Assembly: GCA_902728285.1 (NCBI GenBank)
Contig: CACVBU010001002.1
Location: 219,970 to 283,969, forward strand
Length of the DNA: 64,000 bases
Direction of reading: 5' to 3'
Source of the DNA: Clytia hemisphaerica
Lineage: Eukaryota > Cnidaria > Hydrozoa > Leptothecata > Clytiidae
Shown: positions 33,363 to 44,871 of the stretch, in pieces
Numbering within the stretch: position 1 is the stretch's first letter
Layout: each line of letters begins with the position of its first letter
Translations under genes and position numbers: made by a program
Notes under the pieces: generated by a model
What the model was told of the DNA's origin: nothing
The model's input: only the letters and a program-made list of their open reading frames with translations
Database searches by the model: none

Positions 33363-34439
33363 CCCATTGTCTATTTTTTGCCGCCATCTTTGTTTTGACA
33401 GTGTTGCTCGAATCCCTCAGATCCTTGGTTAGAAAAAGCTATACCTGTTTACTTTTTTCTTGCCAGATTCAACAAGCCATCAACCAACAAAATTAATACT
33501 AACATCAAAAAATTCACACGACCTTTCCACTAGACACTTCTAAATTATCTGCCATTATGAAGATGTTCCGAAATTAACCAATCGGGTTTACAATCGGAAT
33601 TCCCCTGGGAATTAGCGAGTCGGGAAATGTAAAGTTACGTAATAGGTTAATACATAATTTTTCTAGGGGTTAAACGTATAAATGAAATTGAAATGGTTTG
33701 TTTTTTTCTTCATTATATATTTAAGTTTCCATTATCAAAATTCTAGAAATGCTAGTTTGTAGACCATATTAGAATATGGTTATATATTTCGCAAAATAAA
33801 CACTTACAAAAGCTATTACTTACTATTTTTACCCCCGCTTTTTAAACAGCGTCTTCTGTGGGCGTGATATCAGGTGGAGACAAAATGTTCCTTTTGTCAA
33901 GTCTGTTGGTCCTATTGTTCATGCTAAATATATACATGATGACGTCAATGTTTGGTGGCATACCTGAAAATAAAAACAAAAAGATTATCATATTATTTTT
34001 GCATGAATTATGCTACCTTATACGTCATTATAAAATTATACAAAACAAAAGCGAATCTAGGCCGCCCGCCTAGAGCGTGGACCCTAATATTTTTTCTCTC
34101 GCGGTCTTCAGGGGAAAACGAAAGTGATCGATATTCTTCGAAGGAAGAATTTGCCAAACAAACCCCTAGACAAAAAGATGTATTTTGAGGTTGGGAATGG
34201 ATCCTGCGAAGATGAAAAAATTTTGACTGGGCGTTTTTTTGGCAAATCCAAAATCTCTTATTTTTTTCTTCCCTCAAGCTAAAAAGGTTACGGGTTTTGG
34301 GTAATCGAGGCAAAAATCAGCAAAAAGCTGGTGTTTTCCGAAATCTGAGAATCGCGATAAGATCCTCACTGTTTGACGGTTAGAAAGCAGTATGGTCCGA
34401 TCAACAATACGCTTCCGAACCGGGCAACGTTTTCCGACA

Positions 34440-34628
34440 ACAACAACAATCAACAACGACAATCGAACCAGTCGAACAACAATCGAACCAATCAAATATT
34501 ACCCAGATTTTTGAAGTTCGATTGAGATTCAATTGCGTTCGGCAATTGATTTTCAATCGGTCGATTGCGTTCGATTCGGTTCGACTGCTTCGATCGTCGA
34601 TTCCGTTCGATTGAGATTGTCTGGATAT
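34440..34628. repeat. ATCGAACG-rich inverted repeat, copy 2 (reverse)
   Basis: Reverse-oriented relative of 32928-33097, ending GATTGAGATTGTCTGGATATG. Similarity runs through the word TCGAACGCAATCGA and the flanking GCATATGTCCAGAC/GTCTGGATATG. The two copies could be the ends of one 1.7-kb element or two insertions. Confidence 0.55.
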
Positions 34629-35093
34629 GTTTTGCATACTTTCTAAGGGAATTTCACCACGGCAATTCGGCCGACATAATTTTTGCATATAATTCAATAT
34701 GGCGGATGGAAAGGTGAAAAGGTCTATTAAAAAAGACATTTACTCAAAAAGAAAAGTAGGCTGGAATGAAAAAAAAAACATTCAATAGCAAAAAGCCATG
34801 ACTTATTCTTTTAATCAATGGAACTATCAAACAAAAATTCATTTTAAACGTTTTGTTTTTAAATAAGAGTGATACTGGTTTGCTTACTCGTCAATTCTAA
34901 TTCACAAGAAGCATCGAATTGAATTGAATTGAAATGAATATATTTTTTTGTGCAACACAGCAGGATAGCCCCTTACAAAAAAAATTGATTTCTCTAATAC
35001 AATGGGGAACCTAGAAGAAACTGAAAAATTATTAAAGAACTAAAGAAAAAATGAATAAACGATTATCATAATATTAATAGTGACAACAAAATA

Positions 35094-35544
35094 CCGTTAG
35101 TGGTCCTAAATCCGACAGCCCTGCCTAAATCCGATGGGGTTTTTCAGAGATACAAACTAAAATAAAAACAAACCTTTCGCTGTGACGCAATGAAGATACC
35201 AAAGTGTCAACTAAACTGAGAGATTTGATACACTGAATCAAATAACAACAAATTGCTTCTTATACAAAACATAATTTTTTATTACAAAATTGTTAACGTT
35301 TTAAACACGAGCAACAGATTCAGAATAATAATAGAGGTAATTATTTTTACAACTCACATTTTTTTTCATTAATTGACATCTTGACATTATAGTCATCTTG
35401 TTAGATGTTTTACTTCAAGAGTTCTTGCAATAGTTTATTGTTCAACTTGGAGAGGGAATATTTGTAAACATAGAATTTTTTTTCATAGCAGCTATTTGGG
35501 GGGTCGGATTTAGGCAGGGCTGTCAGATTTAGGACCACTCACGG
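35094..35544. mobile_element. 451-bp TA-flanked MITE
   Basis: TA dinucleotides at 35092-35093 and 35545-35546 flank inverted ends of about 40 bp, starting CCGTTAGTGGTCCTAAATCC and, reversed, CCGTGAGTGGTCCTAAATCT. A TA target with long ends points to Tc1/mariner-type mobilisation. Confidence 0.75.
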
Positions 35545-35698
35545 TAAGGAATATAAGAAATATTTTTACTTTTATTTAATGACAATTTCTTTGAGTAGTT
35601 TTATCTATAAAGTTCTTCCTGTTACACCACCCACACCCTCCCACCCTGGGAAAACACTAAGTTCACGCACACACAATACACGCACACACACACTAAGA

Positions 35699-37366
35699 TT
35701 ATTCGTCTTCAGCTTTGTATTTGTCTAAATAGAATTTTGTAGCTAAAGATTTTAGTTCATCAGTATCAAGGTTGTGAAAATCAGTGTCAGGATGATTTAT
35801 TAGTAACTCATTCCATTGTTTTGACGAAAGACGAGAGAAAGAGTTAAGTCCAAAATTTGTGGTTTTGACCGTTGAAAGTTTTAGTAGTTTAATAGCTTTG
35901 CCCCTGGTGCCAGTTTTATGATCAATTTCATCAAAATTAAGTGTTGATAGGACATCAGATGGAAGATTACCCTGGAGGTATTTTTGAATAAATAAGATAT
36001 TCATTACTTTCACCTGATCAAAGATTTTGAGTAATTTAAGCTCAGCAAACAGGGGAGTGGCTTGGCTCACTAAAGGTCATGAGTCTTAGTGCAGTGTTTT
36101 GAAGAGTAAGAATCCTATGTGTGACAGTATTGTCACACAGTCCCCAGAGTTGACTAGCATAGCGAACATGAGAAGCAAAAATTGCATGATAAATGTTTAA
36201 AAGGATGTGAATACACCTTATCGGAAATTCCACAAAAACAATCGCGCTAAAATGGATCCGTTGAAATTGGGAGGTAAACATAAATGGTAGTGCGAGTAGC
36301 GGCGGTATGGCTAACAATACATGGAGTACACTCGCGTAGTTCGGCCCAGCTTCAACACTACATTTCCGTCACGTAAATATACTACATGAATTCTATGCGC
36401 TATAAAAGTTCCCACGTAAAACAAGAACTCATTTGCTTATATCTGGCTTGTTTATGTTCCTAAAAATACACTGAATTTGAAAAAAAAAACAAAAAAACAA
36501 AGCTTTTAAGATGCTAACAGAAGCTATTAGAAAGAGAAAAACAACAACTTCGGTGGTTCTTCAGTTGATTTGGCATCAATATTTTGGGTGTTTTGTAAGG
36601 CTTTTTGCCTGAAAACCACAATATCGAGCTTTGTTTACCTCCCAAAAAGTGTTGCGCGAGGATGCGGAATTTCCGATAAGGTGTATTTGAACATAGTGAC
36701 AAAGTTTGGATATTGCCCCATTTGCCCTTCTCAATGTAGCAGCAATGAAAGGAGTATGAACCTTCCAGTTTAGATGATTGTCATGGTGAACACCCAAATA
36801 CTTCACACTCTTACTTGGTGATAGAATTTTCCTGCAAAGCTTAATTCTTGGAATACAGTCCATCTGTCTCCAAGGAGAACGAAAAATTACAAACTCAGTT
36901 TTGCTAGCATTTAAAGAAATTTTGTTGGCATTAAGCCAGTTGACTAAAACTCTGAGATCAGCATTAACCCTCCCACAAAGACTCCATACAGTTTTTGAAA
37001 AATTTAGTAAATGAATCATCATCAAAATGATATGTTTCAGAGGTTCTTATACAGCGGTGAAGATCGTTTATATACAACAAGAATAGCAGAGGACCCAAGA
37101 CTGAACCCTGAGGAACTCCATGATTAATAGATTTTAAAAGGGAATTTGATTGATGAGCCTGCAAGAGAAACATATTGGGAGCGGCTAGTGAGGTAAGATC
37201 GGAACCAGTCGTTAACAATGCCTCTGTCTCCGTAGTGATCAAGTTTTTCAAGTAAAATTTTGTGATCAACTGTGTCGAAAGCCTTTTGTAGATCGACAAA
37301 TACACCACAGGCAAACCCACCATTGTCAAGATAGTCTCGGACTATCATCATCACATAGGTATTGTT
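35699..37366 (-). pseudogene. 5'-truncated, frameshifted LINE reverse transcriptase
   Basis: Pieces in different frames code for a non-LTR reverse transcriptase. They carry GVFVDLQKAFDTVDHKILLE, then HGVPQGSVLGPLLFLLYIND, then a damaged catalytic box (YHFDDDSF where F/YADD is expected). Next come LNASKTEFVIF and VKYLGVHHD, and downstream the C-terminal part with RYASQLWGLCDN and LQNTALRLMTF. The pattern is of the CR1/L2/jockey group. The 5' part (endonuclease) is missing. A 470-bp MITE (36214-36683) splits it. A CACA-rich stretch near 35660-35695 lies where the 3' tail would be. The copy is dead. Confidence 0.85.
36214..36683. mobile_element. 470-bp MITE inserted in the LINE
   Basis: TA at 36212-36213 and 36684-36685 flanks inverted ends CACCTTATCGGAAATTCC, exact over 18 bp. 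A second inverted word GGGAGGTAAAC lies about 50 bp in from each end. It interrupts the LINE coding sequence, so it is younger than the LINE. Confidence 0.85.
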
Positions 37367-38364
37367 AGGGTGCGCACTCGTCGGGATTTTTTGTGTGGAA
37401 AAAGTCGAAAATCAAAATTAGAACATTCCATCCATCATAACTTATCCTTAACAACTCCAAACTTGTTCATTATTTTTTTTTAAATACTCAGAATTTATCA
37501 GAGAAAACAAAGAAAAAAACCCCATCCCATTACCTACCTTCAATAAAAAGATATACCATTTATTAGACATAAAGACGTGAAAAAATGGCGACTCGGAATT
37601 CGTGGCACCGCCGTCGACCTTGACCACCATTTTTCAAATGGCTATCGCTCTTGAGCTGGATTAGTTATAGACTCGCGGATTTTTTTATAAAACGCGGGAA
37701 AGATAGTACTTTAGTTTGTCACATGGTAGCCTTTCCAATAATCTACGGGCCGTCTTTAAATCGAGAAAAAAGAAGAAATTTCGATTTTTCGGCACTTTCC
37801 TGAAATTTTTATTAGGGCTACCATATATCGTTGGAAAGTTAAGGGTTTCAGCTTTTCATTGGTAAAATTTGTTTTTAGCTATCATTTCCAGCTCAATAGC
37901 GATAGGCTAAAGTTTAACAGTCATCGGGCTGATTTTCAGACCGCGCCAGCAAAACTCCTCACGCCCCGCCACGCGGAAGGCTAGATTTCATCCGCCATTT
38001 TTGGCGCGATTTTGGTGCTTCCGAAAATTATTTCTTGCTGGCACGTGCGTTTGGTTTAGGAACGCGAAACACGAACGCAAACTACCCATGTCTAAACTTT
38101 TCAATATATCTCCAGAACTAACAGATTTTTTGAAATTCTGTAAAAAGGTCTAAGTTCCTGAATAGTTTTACTATGTTCTATGGAAAAATCATAAGCATCA
38201 GTCAAATACTCATTCATCTATTTAAGATTGAAGACAAAAATTTGCGAAGAAAAATAAACCTTGAGCACAAAAAATGCTTTTTTTTAAACACTTTGTTCCA
38301 CCGAAAAACAAATAACTTTTACAGACTTACCTTCCCCAAACATTGAAGAAGCCTCTACTAATTA
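37367..38364. other. Unassigned region
   Basis: No exon recognised. The section 37560-38060 is GC-richer than its surroundings, with ATGGCGACTCGG and CGCCATTTTTGGCGCG. It could be regulatory or repeat sequence; neither can be shown here. Confidence 0.3.
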
Positions 38365-38550
38365 AATAGACCTTTTTTTAAAGAGGCAGCCATGTTGAAT
38401 AATTATGTACTCCAGCATAAAAACAATGATACAGCCATGCATAATTATTGTATCTTGCATATTTCAAAGATTATGCATGGCTGTATCATTGTTTTTATGC
38501 TGGAGTACATAATTATTCAACATGGCTGCCTCTTTAAAAAAAGGTCTATT
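38365..38550. mobile_element. Perfect 81-bp inverted repeat (hairpin MITE)
   Basis: The left arm 38365-38445 and right arm 38470-38550 are exact complements, with a 24-base spacer. The ends AATAGACC...GGTCTATT lie in a TTAA-rich context: TAA on both sides if the ends are read as ATAGACC...GGTCTAT. Exact arms mean a young copy or ongoing conversion. Confidence 0.85.
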
Positions 38551-38629
38551 AAATGAGATAAGATAAGATAAAACCTTAAAATCAACCAGAATTTACAACC
38601 TTTCGTCCAAAGCAAAAGACGTGCTTTTC

Positions 38630-38770
38630 TGCCGCCATCTTGAATTTAAAATGAGAATTCTAGAGAATTCCATTCGTTTCCAGCTCCCGCGGTCTTTTTT
38701 CATCCAATCAGATCGCGCGATTTCACTTTCGCTTTCTCTAGTCCAATAAGACTGCGGGATTTGAGTCATG
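38630..38770. promoter_or_regulatory. Promoter-like cluster: YY1, CCAAT, triple GAAANN
   Basis: On the plus strand GCCGCCATCTTG (complement of a YY1 site) is followed by ATCCAATCAG and GTCCAATAAG (CCAAT boxes). Between them is TTTCACTTTCGCTTTC, which on the minus strand reads as three GAAANN units, the IRF/ISRE pattern. CpGs are locally frequent. No gene start was recognised beside it. Motif matches only. Confidence 0.35.
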
Positions 38771-39639
38771 TGACTTATCTTAAAAAACCCGCGCGAAATA
38801 CAGGGGGTCACAAATAGAAATACAGGGGGTCACACTACTGGCTACAGGAACTGAAAGCAAGCAATTAAGGCCAATATTTTTGGTTTTTCTGAAGGACAAA
38901 AGGTATAGGAAGCTTTACTGAAAGAGGGATAAGGCTAGGACAATCTATTTAAAAGATATGGACATAAAAAAGGCACTTTTTAGGGTGATAATTAAGATTT
39001 TAATTAGAAACTTTAATTCTCTTACCCCCGTCTCGGGCCCTCCTGATATGAGCAAGGGAACCATGATGGCCACCCCTACTGAAAATTTCAGATCAAAACA
39101 AACAAGGAATTAATTCCTGTAACTCGAAGAAAATTGGAAAAAACTGGTTTTTGACTGTTTCTGATCCTAAAGTGCTATTTTTTGGTAAAAGCTATACAAT
39201 TTATGTTTGGATTTCTAGAAAGCTTTTACCCATTCATTGTCAATACATTTTTTATTTGAAAGTAATCTCTTCATGGAATAAAAAGACAGCCTAGACAAAT
39301 GTTAAATTTTGTTTCGGCGCAAATTCGTCACATTTTGTCTCGATAGCCTCATACCTACGGAACTTATCCTTAGAGGCAATCGAGCAAGAACAATAGAAAA
39401 AATCTTTATTTGGCTCTGTAGAAAAATTGCATAATAGAAACTCGCTTAAATTCACAATACTGATTCTTTACCCCAAAACGAAACTTTTCTATTTTGTAAA
39501 TCTTTCTTACACTACCCCATACGTAAAATATAGAGTACTTTCGTTTTCCCCCCAAACTTACGAGGGAAAAAGTTAAGACCGCGTGTTGTCCTCGCGGACT
39601 TCCCCAGCGTAATTTATTTGTGTGATGTCATAATGTTAT

Positions 39640-39740
39640 TGTTCTCTTTCTCAGATTATTACTGACGGCATTTCAATCGCTTACGGGATTGGACAATGGT
39701 TGACAATAGATCGTGACGTATAACAATCCAATGACGCGCG
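39640..39740. promoter_or_regulatory. CCAAT/CRE-like patch
   Basis: GGGATTGGAC (reverse CCAAT), CGTGACGTAT (CRE-like) and CAATCCAATGACGCGCG lie within about 50 bp in otherwise AT-rich DNA. No neighbouring coding start was recognised, so the call rests on motifs alone. Confidence 0.25.
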
Positions 39741-40631
39741 ACGAATGAAAGTTCATTTTGGGTGGCTTGATAACACTCGTAATTTCTTTATTTTTCTAGT
39801 GTATTTTGTTTTTTCGTTTTAGAAGAAGGACTATACAGTAGAAAATAAGGTTTTATACTATTATTTTTAAATTTGATATTTTGAATGCCTATTTTAAAGA
39901 AAATTTCGTAAGTAGGCGGAAAATAAAAACACCTTTGTTTTGAACGCCCGACTGCCAAAATCTCGGGATTCTGGGACTTTTTTTGAGACGGGGGTTAGAC
40001 ATGAAAACAAAGAACTAAGTAGAATTGACTTTTTTAAACTTAAAATACAATGTAAAATATTTTTGTAATCAAAAATTATATTTAACAATTATATTGAAAA
40101 GTAATAATTCGTTATAAGGAAGAAAGATAACTTGTTCGGAAAAGAAAGTCTTCATTTATTGACCCCCGGATTTTTCATCGCATGATTTCTACGGGAAATC
40201 GAAAGTAATTTTATTTGGCTTGTGATGTTTGAGAGCTTGGATGTTGGGAAGCTGCAAGGATAAAGGTAAACAAATTATAGTCTTTTTTCTGAAAGAAAAT
40301 TTAACATTTGTCTAGGCTGAAAGATATAGTCAAATCTTGTAGGGTCATTTTTCAAAATTTTTTTGCCAAATTCGATTTTCGCATTTCGCCATTTTACCCT
40401 ACGCAAACGCACGTGCTGGCGTGGTGAAAAGGAGGCGATTCTGTGAAAAGGTGATTTTTTGTGGTTTGAAAATGGAATAACTTTGGGAATACTTAACCAA
40501 TTTTAATAAATGACCCCTCATTTTTCTCACAAAGGTAAGGACTTTCAAATAAAATTAGTTTGGTTTCTTAAAATTGAGGGGAAAATTTTGGCCTGTCCAC
40601 CCTAGTATTGTTTGACCACAGACAAGATTAC

Positions 40632-40742
40632 TGGTCAGAAAGAAGAAAAGAAAAACATTTATAAGAAGGACACTGCCTGATATGAAATATGTGTCTAATA
40701 AGAAAAGGAAACATTTATGTAACAAAATAAAACCTTTAAAAT
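40632..40742. repeat. Interspersed repeat, second copy of 8790-8932
   Basis: Shares GAAAAGAAAAACATTT, CTGATATGAAATATGTGTCT and AAATAAAACCTTTAA in the same order as the copy in SRCR intron 3, with a small internal deletion. Confidence 0.55.
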
Positions 40743-41922
40743 CTCTCTTTCTGATAACTGGACAAGACAAACGACGTCCATGTTTTGCTCGCACATGATG
40801 CAACTAAAGAGCCTTAAACTTTATCAGTAAGGCACACTAGTATAATTCAATGACGCCTTTAATGTGAAAACGTCACTAAAAAAAGCAACCGTTGCGGGCC
40901 TTGTGTTCCTTTCACCAGACATTGTAAAGATCTGCAGTACGTCGACGTTCACTAGATATACTGTGGGACCGGGACTGAAGAAGCCGTCCGTCCAGCAAAA
41001 TTAGTAAATCGGGAAAATCGGATTGTATTGTGTGCCCGATATTCTTCGCTCTTTGCCGCGGATACTTTTTCTAAATATCATCAAAGAAGTAGGGGCACGA
41101 TATCAAAATGATACTAACAAAGGAGAGTGAAAAATGGCCACACGCACTTAACAATATATGTAACAAAGTAAGAAGCAAAAAATAAACTAAGTGTAGTCAT
41201 TACCACGCTCCAAAATATTTGTTTAGCTCCAAAGTCCAAAGTCTAACTGACCAAGTGACTGGAGACCAGAAGCCAGGACTACACCAAGGAAGACACCAGG
41301 GAAGCAAGAAGAACCCTCCCAAATTACACCCATAATAATTGCTACTGTTATTTTTCGATGCAACATGTCTGTTTCCAGTCAAGCGTCAAGATCTATCCGT
41401 TTTTTTCCAAGATTTTTAGGTATTAATTATCATTATTTTTTGATCTTCTGACTTCTTCGGATCATCCATCCACGCATCAGCATCTTTCACTCAAATATAC
41501 GGACCTACTGGCTCTCTCTGCTCTGCCTGCCTCACACACAATATTAAACCAGGCAATTCAATGAATGGATTAATTATCTTCATCCTTTTATGAACTTTGT
41601 ACAGTACAGACAGACAAGTAGCCTAGTTCATCCAAAAATTTATATAAAAAATACAATAAGTTGCCATTTTGGACTTTGGACTTTCTTATACAAACTCAAG
41701 AAATATTTAAAATCTAATTAGATTCAATAAGATTTTAATTATCATTTTTAGTGAAGTGACATTTATATCAGTTTCTTTTTCTCAAAGGTTAGTTTTCTCT
41801 AAATTTTTTATAGCTAAACAATTTCAGGCGGCAATCTCAAATATCTTCATTTTTTGCATGTCCTCGTTGACGTTGGGTCTAAAAAGTCTATTAGTTCATT
41901 AGATTTTATCTTTAAGGAGTTA

Positions 41923-42561
41923 GAGTACCCTGCCCAGTTGGCGACCAAAATTTTTTAATTCAAATTTCTCACTTACTTTTTACTTTTTTGAAAATTCCTT
42001 TTCGACTAACGGTTAGACAACTTTTAACATGCTCTTCGTGTTTGTTTTGATTTTTTATTTGAGGCGATCTTCTTAGAATAAAAACCTTTCAAAGCGAGCG
42101 GTACTAGTGCCCAGTTCCCGATCGACGTACCAGTCTGCGACCGATCGCTAAAAAGAGAAAATCAGTGCTCTACTTGCAGGTTAGGTCATATGAATTGATC
42201 AGGATGATAAAAAAACTCATAAGCTTTCCCGTATTTAATTTCTTTGCACTTGTTCTTTTGTTTTAAAATACAGCTCACTTACATTTCCCTTCGGCATGTT
42301 TTTTTAGAATTTTTCTTCAAGTCGCCATTTTTTTCTAAAGTTTGTTTTTGTTTTGTTTTGAAAGTGGCGGTCTATGGAGAGTCTTCATTTGATAAAAACG
42401 CGGGAATTTTTTATGTCTACCCAGAGATTCGATATACCGGTTTCCTTTGTTATTTCAATCCGGAGCTAGAAACTTCGCATTGGTTTGTTTTTGTATGACT
42501 TTTCTGGGTTTAAAGGCGTTCGGTCGCCAACTAGACCGGTCGCCAACTGGGCAGGGGACTC
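41923..42561. mobile_element. 639-bp TA-flanked MITE
   Basis: TA at 41921-41922 and 42562-42563. Inverted ends read GAGTACCCTGCCCAGTTGGC and, reversed, GAGTCCCCTGCCCAGTTGGC. Open frames inside are short and have no domains. Confidence 0.75.
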
Positions 42562-43423
42562 TACCTGTTACCGTCAACTGCTCTAACTTGAGACAATTGT
42601 TCCAGTCAGGGCTTCCTTTCACTTTATCGATATTGCGCGAGCGACAGTGTGCGTTAAATTATTTTGGTTTCACTTTCAATTTCAAGCAAAGGTCTTAGCA
42701 ACAGGACGTGCGTACATAGCAACAGGGCTGGGTAGAAAAATCTAAACATAGAATTCAAAAAAAATACCAATCATTGTATAGAGCACTAAAAATACCTTAG
42801 TATAGTCTGTTCTACCTTTTGGATCATAAGGGTACGGGAAAAGACCGTTAGTGGGTAGGTATATTGTAATGTTGAGAGTTAGCTGTGACATTGATGGCCA
42901 AAATGAAATTCCCTAAAAGTTCCAAGAAAAAAATCAAAGACCGCTTACCGTAGCGCTCACTTCTCCGCTCTTTCCTTTAGCAGGCTATCCAAAATCCTTT
43001 CCCTGAGCAATTTAGGGGTAGTTAAGGAGTATAACATTCTTGCATCGGGAGTTTTAAAAACAAAGGCCGTTTAAAAATTATGATGGAATTCGGCTGTTGT
43101 AGACCTCCAAAAATGGCAACATTTGTAAGCGGGCCATATGTTTTGATTTTAGCGGGAATGGAAGCTTCTGTGAAATTTTGGTCAAATCATGAGACCGTTA
43201 AGGAAGTGGGTAGGTATGTTTTGAAAGTAACGGTCTACTCCCGTTACGCATGGCAACTTTGAATATGGACGTCACCCCTAAACTGAAAATATCTTTAAAA
43301 CTAACCTTTGTCCGCCATCAGCCCGCAGGGTAATCTTTGCCCGCTACAATTCTTAGATAATGAATAAGAGAGGTGCGCTTAGCTAAGTCGTGCTTGCGGG
43401 CAATAAATTTATGTTTAATTATC
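42562..43423. other. Unassigned spacer with local repeats
   Basis: The word GACCGTTAnnnGTGGGTAGGTAT occurs near 42846 and 43195 in similar form. GGTTTCACTTTCAA at 42666-42679 is another GAAANNGAAA match on the minus strand. No exon recognised. Confidence 0.35.
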
Positions 43424-44017
43424 CAGGGGGAGGGTACAGAGGCAGGGTGCTAACCCATAGGGTACTAACTTGATTTTTTACTAAAATTTTGTTTAGTACC
43501 ACCCACCCATATTTAGTACCGGGTACTACTTCATTTTTGCTGTAAAAAATAGGGACACAACCCCTAAAATCTTTAATTTTATAGACCAAGAGAGGGGTAC
43601 TATTGTTAGTTTTTCAGACTGAAAATTGACAGATAATTCAAGCAAACTATCAATGATGGAGTCAGAAAATTTTTTGTCCTTTGATTTTCATCAACACTTC
43701 TTGACCATTTTGGAAGTTTCGTCTTCAAAAAAATCAAAAAATTTCTCAAAAGAGTAAAAAAAATTTGTCGATTAAAAAAATTTCAAATCAAAAAAATTAA
43801 TATTTGAAAAAAGTCAAAATATTACAACAAACTACTTTGTTTATTGAAAAACAGCTAAATTCTGTGAAAAAGTACCCAAATAGTATCCTGTACTTGCTTG
43901 AAGAGTGAAAAATACACACCCCCACCCCCAAAGTAGTACCGGGTATTAACTATTTTTAAATGCAAAAATAGACACCACCTGGCTATGGGTCAGTACCCTG
44001 TGTCTGTACCCCCCCTG
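43424..44017. mobile_element. 594-bp CAGGGG element, TSD AATTATC
   Basis: AATTATC at 43417-43423 is repeated exactly at 44018-44024. Inverted ends of about 35 bp start CAGGGGGAGGGTACAGA and, reversed, CAGGGGGGGTACAGACA. Subterminal units such as TTTAGTACCGGGTACTAC parallel the TAGTACACTGTACTA units of the 23950-25558 element. Non-autonomous. Confidence 0.87.
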
Positions 44018-44871
44018 AATTATCTTGTATATTTTAGTGGTATTTATCCAATAAAAAGAGGATGTTGACAAATTGATGTATGACATCATTAAATATGTCA
44101 ATATCGATTCAACGCCCGTTAAAGAAAATAATTTGTAAATAGTTCTTTTTATCGTAAAATGTAGAAATACGATTAAAAAACGAGTCAAATTTAATATTTG
44201 TTTCCTATCTAGATTATATTAGCGTTAGAATATGGTAAATTTTCACGAAAAATATTTTGCGATGGTTCCAACTTTTAATTATCGGGAAATCAGGAAAACC
44301 GGCTCACCATGTGGATAAAAAACGTATGTAATGAAACCTGACAGCAGGTTTTCAACCAGATTTTTTTCAGATAAAGCTATAACAGGTTCATTACTTGAGG
44401 GTTTTAAAACCTACATAACCAAAAGGGAAAGTTGTTGGGAAGGAAAGAGTAAACGCAAGAGAGAAGGTTTGGTTGTGGTGATCTCTTTGACAACAAGTTT
44501 GTTTTGATACTTAACCAAGTTCATCAATCAAACTTTCTTTTCAAATGTATTTTTAAAGCATTTTAAAAGTATATAATTTGAAAAAGTAATTAACAATTTA
44601 ATCACACTCACGCTGCTCACAGCTTGACGTCATTTTTCTTTGTGTTGTTTCTCTCTAGAGACTTTTTTCCAGCGTGCCCGACTGATTGACATGTCAAAGT
44701 TACCAAGTGTCACTCAATAACAGATCTCACAATTTTCCACGGTAGAACAGACTTTTTTTATCTGTGTTTGGATGCTTACACGTTGACACAATTCTCTTTG
44801 CAAAGATTTGTTCCTTTAGCTGTGTGAAAGCCTAGCTGCTGAGAGTAGCGTACTCGCATTATTTGCTATCT
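44018..44871. other. 5' flank of HADHB
   Basis: No gene on either strand. HADHA, which shares a head-to-head promoter with HADHB in vertebrates, is not found here or further upstream in the window. The HADHB promoter should be in the last few hundred bases. Confidence 0.45.

Larger units (their letters stand above)
38771..41922. other. 3.1-kb region with no recognised gene
   Basis: AT-rich with CpG-bearing islands. The only structured part is the repeat copy at 40632-40742 and the CCAAT-rich patch near 39640-39740. No exon with both splice sites and a recognisable protein motif was found. Confidence 0.4.

Noticed and set aside
33098..33496. 132-codon open frame as a gene
   Set aside because: It is the body of a foldback MITE with ACCCCTGGACA units; the peptide is repetitive and has no domain.
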